Assembly: GCA_030737875.1 (NCBI GenBank)
Contig: CM060912.1
Span: 875,711,199-875,775,198, forward strand
From: Allium sativum
Lineage: Eukaryota > Streptophyta > Magnoliopsida > Asparagales > Amaryllidaceae
Direction of reading: 5' to 3'
DNA length: 64,000 bases
Shown: piece after piece, positions 36,507 to 48,073 of the stretch
How positions within the stretch are numbered: the stretch's first letter is position 1
How the letters are laid out: each line of letters starts with the position of its first letter
The notes under the pieces: generated by a model
Seen by the model: the letters and a program-made list of their open reading frames with translations, nothing else
What the model was told of the DNA's origin: nothing
Database searches by the model: none
Translations under genes and position numbers: made by a program

Positions 36507-36631
36507 CAACCTGTTTTTCTTGCATCCACAGATGTCAGTCAACAATAATGATACCCCTCCTGCTTCGAGGCAGGATATCGCGGTATAAAAGGTCATCCAC
36601 TATATATATTGTGGGGCGCATAGGGAAATCA

Positions 36632-36651
36632 TCCGCTAATGGTACTGCGGG
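36632..36651 (-). repeat. CCGC/GCGG hairpin in T2 5' LTR
   Basis: CCGC, a 10-base loop TAATGGTACT, GCGG. Single unit here; two units in the 3' LTR (2739-2780) and in T5 (59522-59562). Confidence 0.5.
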
Positions 36652-36792
36652 AATATCCAATCACCAATCACTAATATTATTATTATATAATATTATTCTA
36701 TACTATTATCACTTTATATTAATCAATTTGGCAGCCAGTAAGCAATAAAACAAATTTTGAACTATTAAAAATAGTTTCTAATAATTAACTGA

Positions 36793-36807
36793 GTGAGTTT
36801 AACACAC
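36793..36807 (-). promoter_or_regulatory. Donor-like hairpin of T2 5' LTR (mutated)
   Basis: The minus strand reads AGGTGTGTTAAACTCAC. The donor GTGAGT has become GTGTGT, so the splice site and the stem are both weakened relative to 2914-2928. Confidence 0.4.
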
Positions 36808-39800
36808 CTTGATTATTCTTTGCTGAATATCTGTTTAAAATCCCATATCGTCCTAGCTACTCATCTACTCGACGCGTCTTGAATACTTTATTTAGCACCT
36901 ACAGTAATTAAATTTTTATTTACCGATTAGTTATCAAGTTAATTTAAATAAACTTAACAATAAAATAAATTAATTATCCTATGTGTTGAATTTCTAAAAA
37001 CCGTATACCTCGTCGTCTTCGATCAAGTATAAATCCAACTATAATTATTGACTTCAATCTGCCCAAAATTCTGCTCCATTCGCATTCGATCAAACAATTT
37101 ATCGACACTCCATTCTCATCACCATACAATAGTACTGTCATGTATTACCCTACTGCATCAGCCCCTCGCAATTACACCTGAGCATCACCATCGCCGAATA
37201 TCTGCTCCGTCTTTCACATCATCACCACTATACAGCTTCACTTTAAAGCAACACCATCATTGTCAGTCTCTACTCACGCTGTATTTCACTATCCTTCAGA
37301 TAACATAGCCTCTACTCCAAATCTTCTCTCTGCACATTCGTTTATTCATGTTCCCATTTCATCAATAAATAAAAAATCGAACATCCCAATTTGTACTGCA
37401 AATCCACCCCTTGGTAAACACGGATGCTCACTCCCATTACCACTTCGCACCCTCATTTCATCGTGAATTAATTTGAACTCCACGCAGCATCAATTTCCAC
37501 GCCTTATCCTTATCAATTCATCATAAAACAACCACACTCCATATTCCTTTATTACCAAATTCCCAGTCAACATCTCGCAACAAATCAGGCTTCCACTTCC
37601 CATCGTTCAATAGCTGAATCCCATCATCCTTAACATCATGATTCAACCATTGATATTTGCATAACTCTAAATCGCACTAGTATAACATCTTACTAGAAAA
37701 TCAAAAAAGCTCCTTTCAAGTGTGAAATAGAGATCGTGATCCCCTACGTTACACCGTTTAACAGAAATTCCCCAGTTCGCGATACTCCAATAATTGCACC
37801 GCCTCATCTCGCAATACCCTTCTGCAAATCCCAGTGGTAAACACCCTTGCAGAAATCGCGAAGGACTCCAAGCGTTGTCAAATTCCAGGGAAGTGGTGAT
37901 TTTGAATCGCGGTCCATGGAAATGACGATTTCCTTTTCTGTTATTGATTTTCAATTCCCCTTTTTATTTATTCTGAGGAATGATTTCCGTGATTAGAAGA
38001 AGAGAATAGATGGTTTTGAATGGCTTTGAAAAGGTATACAATGGATTTTGTTTTTGCGATTTACAAAAGAAAATGAAATAGAAGGAAATGAAGTGTATTG
38101 GTTTGAGGATGGGAAGTAACGAAGGCCATTGCCTCTATTTGTATACGCAAATTGATCAAAGGATAAGAACGCTGTCTTTCAAATGGACATAAATAGAGTT
38201 TGGCGTAGGCATGAGGAAGAAGAAGGGTTGCAGTATCTGATGGATGATAGAAGAGAAAGAACGAAGCAGCTACTTAGAGTAGGTTCAGGAGTAGCATACC
38301 ATTTCTTTGAAGCTTTGGTGAGAAGGAATTTAAACTGTAGGCAAAATTGAAAAAGGGAAGATGCTGAGCATTTACAGAGTAGCTTGCGCTAGTTAATTTA
38401 GGTCGTCTCCTATAAAATAATTATTTTATTATTTAATTGATTGAATTTTTTATTTATTTAACCGGTATGATTTACTTTAAAATATCCTGAAATTCTGAAC
38501 CCCTATTTGAACGCAACGAACGATATTTCCAAGGTTCTACCACCATTCTGAACTCACTGGAACAGTTTCCACGTCTAATTTGACCATATACATAAGATAT
38601 TAAATTAAATCAATGATTTAGCCTTGAATTCGATTTAATATAAACTAATTCAAAAATAAACAAATCTACTGATTTATTATCAATATATATATATACATAT
38701 ATATTCATGAAATTCCAAAATAAATTAACTAGATTTTTAAACCCAATATTTCATTCTCAAGTTAAACTAATATTAAATTGATTTAAAATCGATTTATTTT
38801 ACTAAATAAATCATTACGGTTTATAAACAATTCCATAGCGACTATTTGAAAATTTAATTTGGTCATAAATCTCAATATAAAATGCGAAATTCTGATTTTT
38901 CTCTTTCATTAGAAAATTATTGTTCAATAGATTCAAATATTTCTTGTTTCAGCGAATTCCGATTTATAACGGATCCAGTACACTCAATTGAAGTTCAAAA
39001 TAATAAATTACGAACTACCGCGCCATTTTGAGCTCGTTTATATATATATATATAGACGTTTTAATCTTCGATTTTAATTAATATAAAAATCCATTTATAT
39101 TATGAATCCAATATTTAAAACAATTTAAATATTCAAATAAAAATCGATAAAAATTGCGGGATGTTACAACTACCTTAAGCACAAGTGTAAGGAAATGACA
39201 ATGGAAGATCTCATAGTTCGGCTACACATTGAGGAAGATAACAGAAATTCTAAGAAAATGATTTCTCAGAATATTGCTCCCAAAGCAAATGTTGTTGAGT
39301 CAGACAAGACTACAAAAGAAAAAGGGAGAATGCTCCTAAGAAGTCAAAGGAATTTCTGCGTTCTTGCCACAACTGTGGAAAGAAGGGGCACAGAGCAGCC
39401 GAATGTCATGCACCTAAAAAGAAGAAGTTAGAAGCAAATATAGTTGATGTTTTGAAAGGCATCTCTGATCTTGATTTATGTGCAATAATATCAGAATGCA
39501 ACCTTGTCGGTAACTCAAATGTATGGTTTGTAGACACTGGAGCCACTCGACGCATATGTGCTAACAAGTGGATGTTTACAACCCATAAAACTACAACTGA
39601 TGCTGAACAACTTTTTATGGGAAATTCTTCTACTTTAAAGGTCAAAAGCAAAGGAAAAGTTGTGTTGAAACTGACTTCTGGATAGGAATTGACTTTAAAT
39701 GATGTCCTCCATGTTCCGGAAATTCTCAAGAACCTAATTTCAGGATCATTACTAAGCAAGCATAGCTTCAAATTGACCTTTGAAGCTAATGAATTTGTGC

Positions 39801-40156
39801 TTTCCAAGAATGGAGTGTATGTTGGAAGAGGATATGTGTGCGATAGTTTGTTTAAAGCAAATATAACCACTAGTGTACCACGCATTGATATGAATGAAAG
39901 TGAATCTTCTGCTTATATTGTTGAATCTTCTAACATATGGCATTCTAGATTAGGGCATGTAAACTTTTATGCATTGCGGAAATTGATTAGTCTAGAATTT
40001 ATACCAAAATGCAATATAGATCCAAACTATAAATGTCAAGTTTGTGCAGAAGCAAAATTGACAAGAACCTCGTTTCATCATGTTGAATGAGATACCGAAC
40101 CTCTAGACTTAATACATATTGTGTATGCAATTTGAAAATGTGTCAAACTAGAGGTG

Positions 40157-40842
40157 GAAAAATGTACTTTATTACATTCATTGATGATTGTACCAGATAC
40201 TGTCATGTATATCTCCTTAAAAGTAAGGATTAAGCATTCAAAATGTTTAAATAGTATAAGGCAGAAGTTGAGAATCAACTCAACAAGAAAATCAAATCTT
40301 TAAGAAGTGATAGAGGAGGAGAATACGAGTCTCCGTTTGAGGAATTCTGTGCTGACCATGGAATTATACATCAAACTACAGCTCCGTATTCACCTCAATC
40401 CAATGGTATTGACGAACAAAAAAATAGAACTCTTAAAGAAATGATGAATGTCTTACTAATTAGCTCTGGCTTGCTAGATAATTTTTTGGGAGCAGCTATT
40501 CTTTCAAAAAATCATATTTTAAATAAAATACTCCGAAAGAAAACATCTAAAACTCCTCATGAACTTTGGAAAAACAGACCACCAACCTATAAATACCTAA
40601 AAGTGTGGGGGTGTCTTGCCAAAGTAGAGGTACCAAAACCAAAGAAGGTTAAAATTGGACCAAAAAATATTGATTGTGTATTCACTGGATATGCACAAAA
40701 CAGTGTTGCATATCGATTTTTAGTACACAAATATGAAATTGATGATATTCATGAAAATACCATCATTGAGTCGAGAAATTCCAGATTTTTCGAACATATA
40801 TTTCCCTTGAACAGGGTAAAGATAATCATACACCTAAGAGAT
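40157..40842 (+). pseudogene. T1 integrase core
   Basis: Frame 1: FITFIDDCTRYCHVYLL carries the first catalytic Asp, SLRSDRGGEYES the second, PQSNGIDEQKNRT the Glu. Two internal stops lie between the first and second Asp (KSKD then stop; MFK then stop). It continues to KTPHELWKNRPPTYKYLKVWG and GPKNIDCVFTGYA, the usual C-terminal motifs of copia integrases. Confidence 0.9.
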
Positions 40843-40929
40843 TAAGGAAAGATGAAGTTCCTCATAATTCTCTTAAGAATGCTGAACAAAATAACACTCA
40901 ACAAAGTAGTGTTGAACAACAAGTGGAGG

Positions 40930-41400
40930 AACCAAGAAAAAATAAAAGGTCAAGGACTTCAAAAACCTTTGGACCGGACTTCAAAAACCTTTGGACCGGA
41001 CTTCTATACATTTATGCTAGAAGATGATCCATTGACATACAAACAAGCTATGTCTTCCAGCGATGCCTCTTACTGGAAAGAGGCAATTAACAATGAGATC
41101 GGATTCGTTATGTCCAATCATACATGGGAATTAGTTGATTTACCTCAAGGATGTAAGACATTAGGTAATAAATGGATATTTAAAAAGAAACTGAAACCTG
41201 ATGGTTCAATAGACAAGTACAAAGCTCGTCTGGTAGTCCAAGGATTTAGACAAAAGGAAGACCTGGACTATTTCGATACATATTCACCTGTAACGAGGAC
41301 AACGTTGATTAGAATGCTCATTGCAATTGAATCCATACATGATTTAGAAATACATCAAAAATGGGTGTTAAAACTGCATTCTTGAATGGTGAACTAGAGG
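40930..41400 (+). pseudogene. T1 reverse transcriptase, N-terminal part
   Basis: After the linker PRKNKRSRTSKTFGPDF, a 22-bp tandem duplication (40956-40999) shifts the frame. Then WKEAINNEI, NHTWELVDLP, GNKWIFKKK and YKARLVVQGF identify the copia RVT_2 domain. A second frameshift near 41360-41380 separates it from [16 protein letters not shown]. Confidence 0.93.
40956..40999 (+). repeat. 22-bp tandem duplication in T1 pol
   Basis: The unit ACTTCAAAAACCTTTGGACC plus GG occurs twice with no spacer, followed by a further ACTTC. A length of 22 is not a multiple of three, so it shifts the reading frame. Confidence 0.95.
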
Positions 41401-42569
41401 AAGAAATCTATATGAAACAACCTGAAGGATTTCTAAGCTCAGAAAATGAGAATAAAGTTTGCAAACGAGTAATATCACTTTATGGCCTTAAGCAAGCTCC
41501 AAAACAGTGGCATAAGAAGTTTGATAATACTGTGTTATCAAATGGATTCACGATAAATGAATCAGATAAATGTGTGTACATAAAACATACACGTATTGGA
41601 TATGTCATTGTTTGTCTTTATGTTGATGACCTATTGATCCTAGGAAATAACAAGTCCATAATAACATCTACAAAGGATATGTTATCCTCTAGATTCGATA
41701 TGAAAAACCTAGGACTGGCTGATGTGATATTGGGTGTAAAAATTCCGAGAACACCACAGGGATATGCATTATCCCAATCGCATTACATCATCAAAATAAT
41801 TGAAAAATTCAAGCACTATAATGTAACTATTGCAAAATCACCAGTAGATATGAACCAAAATTGGGTAAAGAACACTGGTGATGGTATCTACCAATTGGAA
41901 TACTCTCGTTTATTGGGAAGTATCATGTATATTATGAACTGTACTAGGCCTAATATCGCATATGCTGTAAGCAAACTAAGTAGATTTACCAGCAATCCTG
42001 GTAAGCATCATTGGAAAGCGATAATCAGATTTCTAGAATATCCAAAGTATACGCAGAGTCATGGTCTATACTATACAAACTATCCTTCAATAGTGGAAGG
42101 ATATAATGATGCAAATTGAATCATTGGATCAAATGATACAAAATCTACAAGTGGATACGTGTTCACATTAGGAAATGGTGCAATTTCATGGAAATCATCC
42201 AAATAGACTTGTATCGCTAGATCTACGATGGAATCAGAGTTTATTGCACTAGATAAGACTGCAGAAGAAGTAGAATGGATTCGAAGCTTCTTGGAAGACA
42301 TTCCTAATTGGAGCAAACCTATGCCTCCAATATGTATACATTGTGATAGTCAATCAGTTATTGGAAGAGCTAATAGTACATTATACAATGGTAAATCTAG
42401 GCATATTCGTTGTAGACATAAAACGATAAGACAACTTCCCTCTAATGGGGTTATCACAATAGATTAAATTCGATCTAAAGATAACTTAGCAGATCCACTT
42501 ACAAAAGGCTTGCCAAGAGCGAAAGTTCAAGCCTTATCGACGGGAATGGGGCTAAGGCCACTTGAGTAA
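41361..42569 (+). pseudogene. T1 reverse transcriptase C-terminus and RNase H
   Basis: Frame 3. [32 protein letters not shown] and the catalytic [12 protein letters not shown] of RT are intact. RNase H follows with YNDAN, STSGYVFTLGNGAISW, ARSTMESEFIAL and IHCDSQSVI, interrupted by stops at 42117-42119, 42204-42206 and 42465-42467, then NLADPLTKGL to the TAA at 42567-42569. Confidence 0.94.
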
Positions 42570-43063
42570 AGGTTTTCTAAAATGGAAACCTAGATTTAGG
42601 TTCAAAGGGACAACGAAGTTTAATAGAGAAACTTGATGACATTTATACACAAACCATTCCTATGATAAGTCGGTGCATTATATGTTGGATAAGGATAAGT
42701 ATTAGTACTTTTAATGATGTCTGTATCTGAGGAATTAGAGAATACCCTTTTACAGAATCACCTACATAAGTGCGAAGGCGCCGCTTCAAAGAGAATTATA
42801 AGGCCAAACTCTCTAAGCACTTATGAGACCAGGCAGGTGTTCAAGGCAAAAATGAATACATAAAGAGAATAAAGGGTTATAAGAAACATTTATCGTGTGT
42901 TATATACTTTGGAATTACACAAAAGGCTTATAGTTCAAAGACAGTCTATGTCTACTGATTCGCCTGTGATTAAAATAGGTAATCACTAGGAAAGTTCAAG
43001 GCCCATGTGGTACTTTAACCAATGCGATAAAGGGTTCATGAAACTAAGATCGGCTGCTCATTC
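42570..43063 (+). mobile_element. T1 3' untranslated segment
   Basis: About 500 bp after the pol stop, no ORF. Text such as AAGGCGCCGCTTCAAAG is typical of the stretch between copia pol and the 3' LTR. A clear polypurine tract is not visible before the candidate LTR start at 43064. Confidence 0.6.
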
Positions 43064-44473
43064 TGTTGGGTACAACAATGTGTTGTATGATTTTTGTTTG
43101 ATGATAACAAACATATGATATTATTATTTAAATGTGTTTGTAATTGCACTATTTTATTTTTCATCACATAAGAATAAAAATTTATTGAATAATATACTAG
43201 TGTACACAATTGTATGTTCACACGGTTTAATTATTCAAATAAATAATTTATTTCAATATTTAAAATAGTACAACATTCAGACTCCACTATTGTATATTCA
43301 CAGATATTACTTCACATAATATTGTACTCGTAAATAAATTGAATACAATAGACAAATTTGTTTGAACACAATAAAATAATATTTTATTTCAATTAAATTT
43401 GTTTATTACAAATATTAGTACAATTTTATCACTCTATACATCTCGTATATTTATACAATCACTCACTTATACAATCACTTTTATACACTGACACTATCAC
43501 TCAGTTGACATTTCAAATACAGACACACACTAACACTGTTCATGTCTTCACAGCTTTCGGTCAGTCCTGACTTCATACTTGCCACAAATAGAAAAATACA
43601 CACAGTAGACTACAACAAAAATAAAATAAAATAAAAGCAAATAAAAAAATATTATTTTTAAATTTTATTTGCCTTAGAATTACGGTGTGTTTCTCATCAT
43701 TTTTCTAGACTTGGTCTAATATGCAGGGACAGAAAATCAGTGTAATGGCTGCATATACACATGTGTATAAATATACATGTGTGCACTGCCTCGCCAATCA
43801 AAAATCAGCGAGCAACTGAGGAGTAGCCACGTGGACCAACCCGGCTCAGCGCAAGGCAAACATAAATGAATCAACAAAAATGTTCCGAGCCACACACATA
43901 TACATATACAAAATCTAATATACATATACATGGAGAAGTCGACGCAACACAAAAGGAATAAATGCAAAAACAACAACATAAATGAAGCATCAACACAGCA
44001 AGACAAGTTCAAAAATATATATGAACATGCCATTCAAGTTCGACCAGCAACATCATCATGTATACATCATGATTCAAGATTCAAGTTAAATGAAATACAA
44101 ACATGGTTACAGCATAAGTGATTGAGTGCAGTAGCAAATACAATAGTGGACATGACACACGTGTATTAGATTAAAAGCATAAATTCAAATCTAAAATCAT
44201 ACCAGATTATCAAAGTGCTTAGATCAAATAGATGTGCTTCATCTTGTATAAGCAACACTGAAAATTCGAGAGCATCACACGAGAGTGCGACAGTTTCTAA
44301 TCCAAGAAGAATCGAAACCCTAAATTAACAAATTAACAAATCGTGAAGAGAGGAGCACTAGAGATCGATCAAGAACATCAACAAGATTTCAAGCATCAGA
44401 CAGTCATCGCGATTGGGATTTGAAGAAACCCTAGGAGCATAGTCGCCGCCATTTACTTTCTCCAGAGATAAAG
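43064..44473 (+). mobile_element. Probable T1 3' LTR and flanking leader-like DNA
   Basis: TGTTGGGTACAAC at 43064 is a plausible copia LTR start; the LTR end was not identified. 43190-43340 has two diverged copies of an ATTGTATRTTCACA segment. 43730-44473 reads on the minus strand as a leader-like stretch with GTAAATGGCGGCGACTATG near the T5 junction and CCTAGGGTTTC; a donor-like CTGGTATGAT is near 44206. This could be another LTR leader or the edge of a gene; I cannot decide. T5 begins at 44474, preceded by TAAAG. Confidence 0.4.
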
Positions 44474-45251
44474 TGTAACGGCCCGCAAATCCGTACTATC
44501 TGAGTTGACTAATAACACCACACGTCCAACCCAAATTGCACAGAAATACGAATCATTATTAGAAAGAAGTTAGAGGATGAGGAATAGAAAGAAAGAAATA
44601 TTAGAATAGAAGAAAAACGAAGAACACAAATCTCACAGCGGAACGAATAAAATATATTAAATAACATAACGTTTGAAAATACAAATCAGTAACTGTATAT
44701 ACATACCATTATCAGAGCACAACATTTATTCCTGGAACAGTAATAAACACCTGTTTCCAGATACAAACATGGTGCACAGCGGAATATATGATAGTCTATA
44801 GCTAACTGCTGAAGCCTCCTGCTTCAAACTCATCCAAGTGAATCTGTAAAATCCCGACTACTTGACTGCCCGTACAAATTTGGACACCCAAGAGTTTAGG
44901 GAAAACAAAATAAACTCTGGGTCAGTCATGTGACTAGTGTGAGTAAACTCCAACCATTTTTTTTAACTTTCCAAGGCTTTTGAAAGAAAGGATAATAGTA
45001 AGACCAGCCCACAATAAACATGGACGGTTTTTACCTTACTATAACCCAAAACACTTTGATACAAAAATCCAGTGATATTATAATAGTGTCAAAATCAAAT
45101 AAATAACAATCTAGCGGAACGCTTTCATCTCACGCTCTATATATAATATAAAATCAAAAACCTCATGCCGTTTATTGGAGATTGGATTTCCAACATGACA
45201 AGGTATGGAACCACCTTCCGTTCAGTGTACTCTAGAGTGGGTACACTGAGG
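44474..45251 (-). mobile_element. T5 LTR, block 1 (U5 end)
   Basis: Begins TGTAACGGCCCGC. It matches T2 33000-33661 in order: GAAGAAGTTAGAGG block, GTCAGTCATG hairpin (44923-44937), GACGGTTTTTACCTTA, and TTATTGGAGATTGGATT. T5 is therefore a relative of T2 in the same orientation. Interrupted by T6 at 45252. Confidence 0.75.
44923..44937 (-). repeat. CAGTC hairpin of T5
   Basis: CAGTCATGTGACTAG: AGTC pairs with GACT across ATGT. Counterpart of 3344-3357 (T4) and 45675-45689 (T6). Confidence 0.5.
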
Positions 45252-45256
45252 TTCAA
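45252..45256. repeat. T6 target-site duplication, left copy (TTCAA)
   Basis: Recurs at 55923-55927. The same site without an insert is at 33662-33666 in the T2 LTR. Confidence 0.93.
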
Positions 45257-45625
45257 TGTAACACCCCACATCCGTTAAGGTCACTCACAAAGGGAATGCC
45301 TTAACTTCAATGGAGCATTATGGGTACTGGAAAAGAAATATTACAAGACAGACATATATAAAACAGCGGAAAGTAAAGTAGAAGTACTTCAAATCATTTA
45401 TTAAGTAGAATTGTTTACAATAAAAGACCATCAACTTCCAATACCCAAATACATAGCTAAAATATCTGTCTTGCTCAAAAACAAAGAAGCAATAAAAATA
45501 AACTGTAGTATTCCCCAATAAAGCAAAGCAAGCCATAGCCAAGAGGAATCTAAGCCTTACATGAAAGAGCCTTGGGGCTTGGTAAGATCCGAACTAAGCT
45601 GTATTCCCACCCTGTGAACCTTGGG

Positions 45626-45644
45626 GGGGGGGGGGGGAGGGGAC
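45626..45644. repeat. G-rich run in T6 LTR
   Basis: A run of about 15 G followed by AGGGGA. The partner run in the 5' LTR (around 52158) is shorter. A slippage site. Confidence 0.8.
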
Positions 45645-45674
45645 GGAAGAAAACGAGGCAAAACAAAACGGGTC

Positions 45675-45689
45675 AGTCATAAAGACTGA
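45675..45689 (-). repeat. CAGTC/GACTG hairpin of T6 LTR
   Basis: CAGTC, loop ATAAA, GACTG. Same stem as T4 with an altered loop; the partner copy in the other LTR is near 52200. Confidence 0.55.
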
Positions 45690-46426
45690 GTAAGTCCAAG
45701 TGACTTTCAACATAAAAATAGATAAAGATAACATGACATGAATAAACTGAAAGTAAACATAAGCATGATGGCAAGGTAAGCTATAGGCATGATAAATCAA
45801 GTATAACATCCCATAATTCCTATCAAGTATTACATCGCATGGTTTCTATCAAGAATAACATCGCAAGGTTTCTTAGGCTTCACCATTAAAATGATATCTA
45901 ATTGCTCTACACCACCTAACTAGTGTCCTAACTAGTCATTTATATCAAATGCTAATATTGCAACGCGATCCCAATCCCCGCAGTTGTGGTAGCCTTCAGG
46001 TATACATCTAGTATGAGGATTCCACCTCAATCAGACCAATTGCTATGAAGATGTTAGATGTACCCTTACTACCCTATCGATCGGCTCCCTATCTGTACGC
46101 CTGTGTCGCGTGTGTCATACGGCCCTATTCGATTGTAGATACCTATGCTGGTCCCACCATGGGGTGTATCAAGTCCCATAGTGGCGGCCCGACACAATTC
46201 CTAGAATGCATAGGGTATACTACTGATGCCCCAGTGCCCTGACTTGTCTGCTCCGGAGTGTGTGCACTCCCGCACTCCGTTAGAACCCACACTGTGCACC
46301 AACCGCCGTCGCTTTGACCGCTTACAATCAGCCCAGTAATCGTGCCCCACCCTGCCTAGTTCAGGGTATCATTGATACCTAATTGGGTTACTGCTGAAAT
46401 GGGTCCCCGTTACTAGGGTTTCCTAT

Positions 46427-47186
46427 TGTTTAAGTCTGTGGGCCTATATATACAGATATTACCCACCTACCCGTGATGTACTTAACCCTCCCACCGATTC
46501 AAGCATGTTCATTAACGGTTAAGTTTGTGGGCCTATATTTACTGATATTACCCACCAACCCTGATATGTACTTAACTCTTCCACTGATTCAATCATATTT
46601 ATTTTATGGTTAAGTGTTTGTTTATTCATGTTAATTTAACCCGCCCATTCCTCATATCATATTGGTTAAGTGTTTTTAATTGTTAACTTAACCCCATGTG
46701 TTCCTCAGGTTGTTGTGGTTAAGTGTCATTAATAAATTCCAGTTAACTTAACCCTCCTACTTATCATGTTACTCTGGTTAAGTGTTGCCTCCTGGTGTTA
46801 ACTTAACCTCACCATCTGTTTAACTAACCTGTTACAGCGGTTAAGTGTTTCCTGTTAACCTAACCCCAGTCACCCATCTTGTTATACTGGTTAAGCGGCC
46901 TTAACCCTATTTATTCATGTTATATTGGTTAAGTGTTTCTAACTTACTTAACCTCAATCACTTGTCTAACTAACATGTTTCTATGGTTAAGTGTTCTAAT
47001 TAACTTAACCTCAATCACTAGTCCAGTTAATCATGTTGTAATGGTTAAACATTTGCTTAACCTTACCCACTCCCCTAGTCAACATATTAAATTGGTTAAG
47101 TGTCCAGATTAACCTAACCCTACCCACCAATTTAGTTAACATGTTGAATTTGGTTAAGTATTTATTAAATTGACTTAACCCTATCA
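46427..47186 (-). repeat. Array of GGTTAAG...CTTAACC hairpins in T6 LTR
   Basis: Thirteen units of 38-90 bp, most beginning GGTTAAGTGT and containing CTTAACC 10-25 bases later (a few reduced to AACCTAACC or TTTAACC), so most can form a 7-8 bp stem. The first two units also nest GTGGG...CCCAC inside. Spacer sequence is freely variable while the paired arms are kept. GGTTAA is also the core of plant GT-element binding sites. The copy in the other LTR is at about 52952-53708. Confidence 0.8.
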
Positions 47187-47225
47187 GTCCTAACTCAGCT
47201 ATAATTGTCTTATTAGAGCACCAAC

Positions 47226-47424
47226 CTCTCAGATTAGACAGATATTGTTGTGGCTGCCTGTATGCCGGTTGGGTCCGGGCAGTCTTACGCCACAACTCAG
47301 TCTAACCTCGGGTCTTTATTGGGCCCAATGCTTAGCCACTCACATTGGATAGGTATCGTCGTGATTACTGGACAGCCGGGCGGGTCCGGGCAGGTTTACA
47401 TCACAACTAAATCCAACCTCGTGC
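47226..47424 (-). repeat. Twin stem-loops of T6 LTR
   Basis: Two units about 112 bp apart. Unit 1: TTAGAC...TTGTGG pairs with CCACAA...GTCTAA around TATGCCGGTTGGGTCCGGGC. Unit 2: TTGGAT...GTCGTGA pairs with TCACAAC...ATCCAA around an equivalent apex. Same arrangement and shared words (CTCACATT, AACCTCG, GGGCAG) as in T4 at 5444-5663. Partner pair at about 53747-53945. Confidence 0.75.
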
Positions 47425-47700
47425 TAAGCATATTCGTATTTTCTAATTTACATTTTAATTATGTAAATTATTCAAATTCAAATTACTGCCACATTTACTC
47501 TCAATAAATCTCATTAATTTAGGTATATAATTAACGCCATTTATGCCATCAATCACTTATGTGATTAATTGCTAATTTATGGCAGTCTTCCTAAAATTAC
47601 TATTTTAACCCAACGTTACACCGTCTAACATTAGGCTAACCAACTTAGCCTAATTTACGTTCGCATGGTTTTTGGTATACATATTAGGCTAAAAGCTTAG

Positions 47701-48073
47701 CCTAATTTATGTACACAAATTGGCATAAATTAGCATAAACATGACATGGTATAATTTTGGCATTGATGACATAATAAATATGAACATAATGGGGAGCCTA
47801 ATTTATGTACACAAATTGGCATAAACATGACATGGTATAATTTTGGCATTGATGACATAATAAATATGAACATAATGGGGAGCCTAATTTATGTACACAA
47901 ATTGGCATAAATTAGCATAAGCATGACATGGTATAATTTTGGCATTGATGACATAATAAATATGAACATAATGGGGAGCCTAATTTATGTACACAAATTG
48001 GCATAAATTAGCATAAACATGACATGGTATAATTTTGGCATTGATGACATAATAAATATGAACATAATGGGGA
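47701..48073. repeat. 96-bp tandem repeat, four copies, T6 3' LTR
   Basis: Units start at 47701, 47797, 47883 and 47979 with CCTAATTTATGTACACAAAT. The second unit lacks 10 bp; in the partner array (54222, 54318, 54414, 54510) all four units are 96 bp, so the deletion happened after insertion. Not CRISPR: the units are contiguous, with no spacers. Confidence 0.92.

Larger units (their letters stand above)
32858..39168 (-). mobile_element. T2 5' LTR (uninterrupted, about 6.3 kb)
   Basis: The complete LTR, and the reference for the broken copy at 1-31371. In element sense from 39168: U3, TATA-like TATACAAATA (38137-38146), gene-like leader (about 38130-36860), donor-like hairpin with one mutated arm (36793-36807), CCGC/GCGG hairpin (36632-36651), 22-bp palindrome (36485-36506), about 2 kb of AT-rich DNA, and a GC-richer U5 part resembling T5 and T4. 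It contains the empty target sites for T4 (36857-36861) and T3 (37144-37148), and TTCAA (33662-33666) matching the T6 target in T5. Outer end GTTACA joins copia gag directly. Confidence 0.88.
39169..42569 (+). pseudogene. T1: Ty1/copia gag-pol remnant
   Basis: Copia polyprotein entered in gag, with everything upstream displaced by T2. Order gag, protease, integrase, RT, RNase H (integrase before RT) is diagnostic of Ty1/copia. Frame 3 at 39169-39320 (EMTMEDLIVRLHIEEDNRNS), then frame 2 at 39329-40090: zinc knuckle CHNCGKKGHRAAEC, protease WFVDTGA, and WHSRLGHVN of the pre-integrase domain. Frame 1 from about 40157 holds the integrase; frame 3 at 41361-42569 holds RT and RNase H, ending PLTKGLPRAKVQ and TAA. 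At least six in-frame stops and five frameshifts; certainly inactive. Copia lineage not assigned. Confidence 0.95.

Noticed and set aside
43064..44473. Firm call of a complete copia 3' LTR
   Set aside because: A TGTTGGG start exists but no polypurine tract before it and no matching CA end; the other LTR is outside the window, so only a tentative entry was kept.
47701..48073. CRISPR-like array of 96-bp repeats
   Set aside because: The units are directly contiguous without unique spacers, in a plant LTR; an ordinary tandem repeat.
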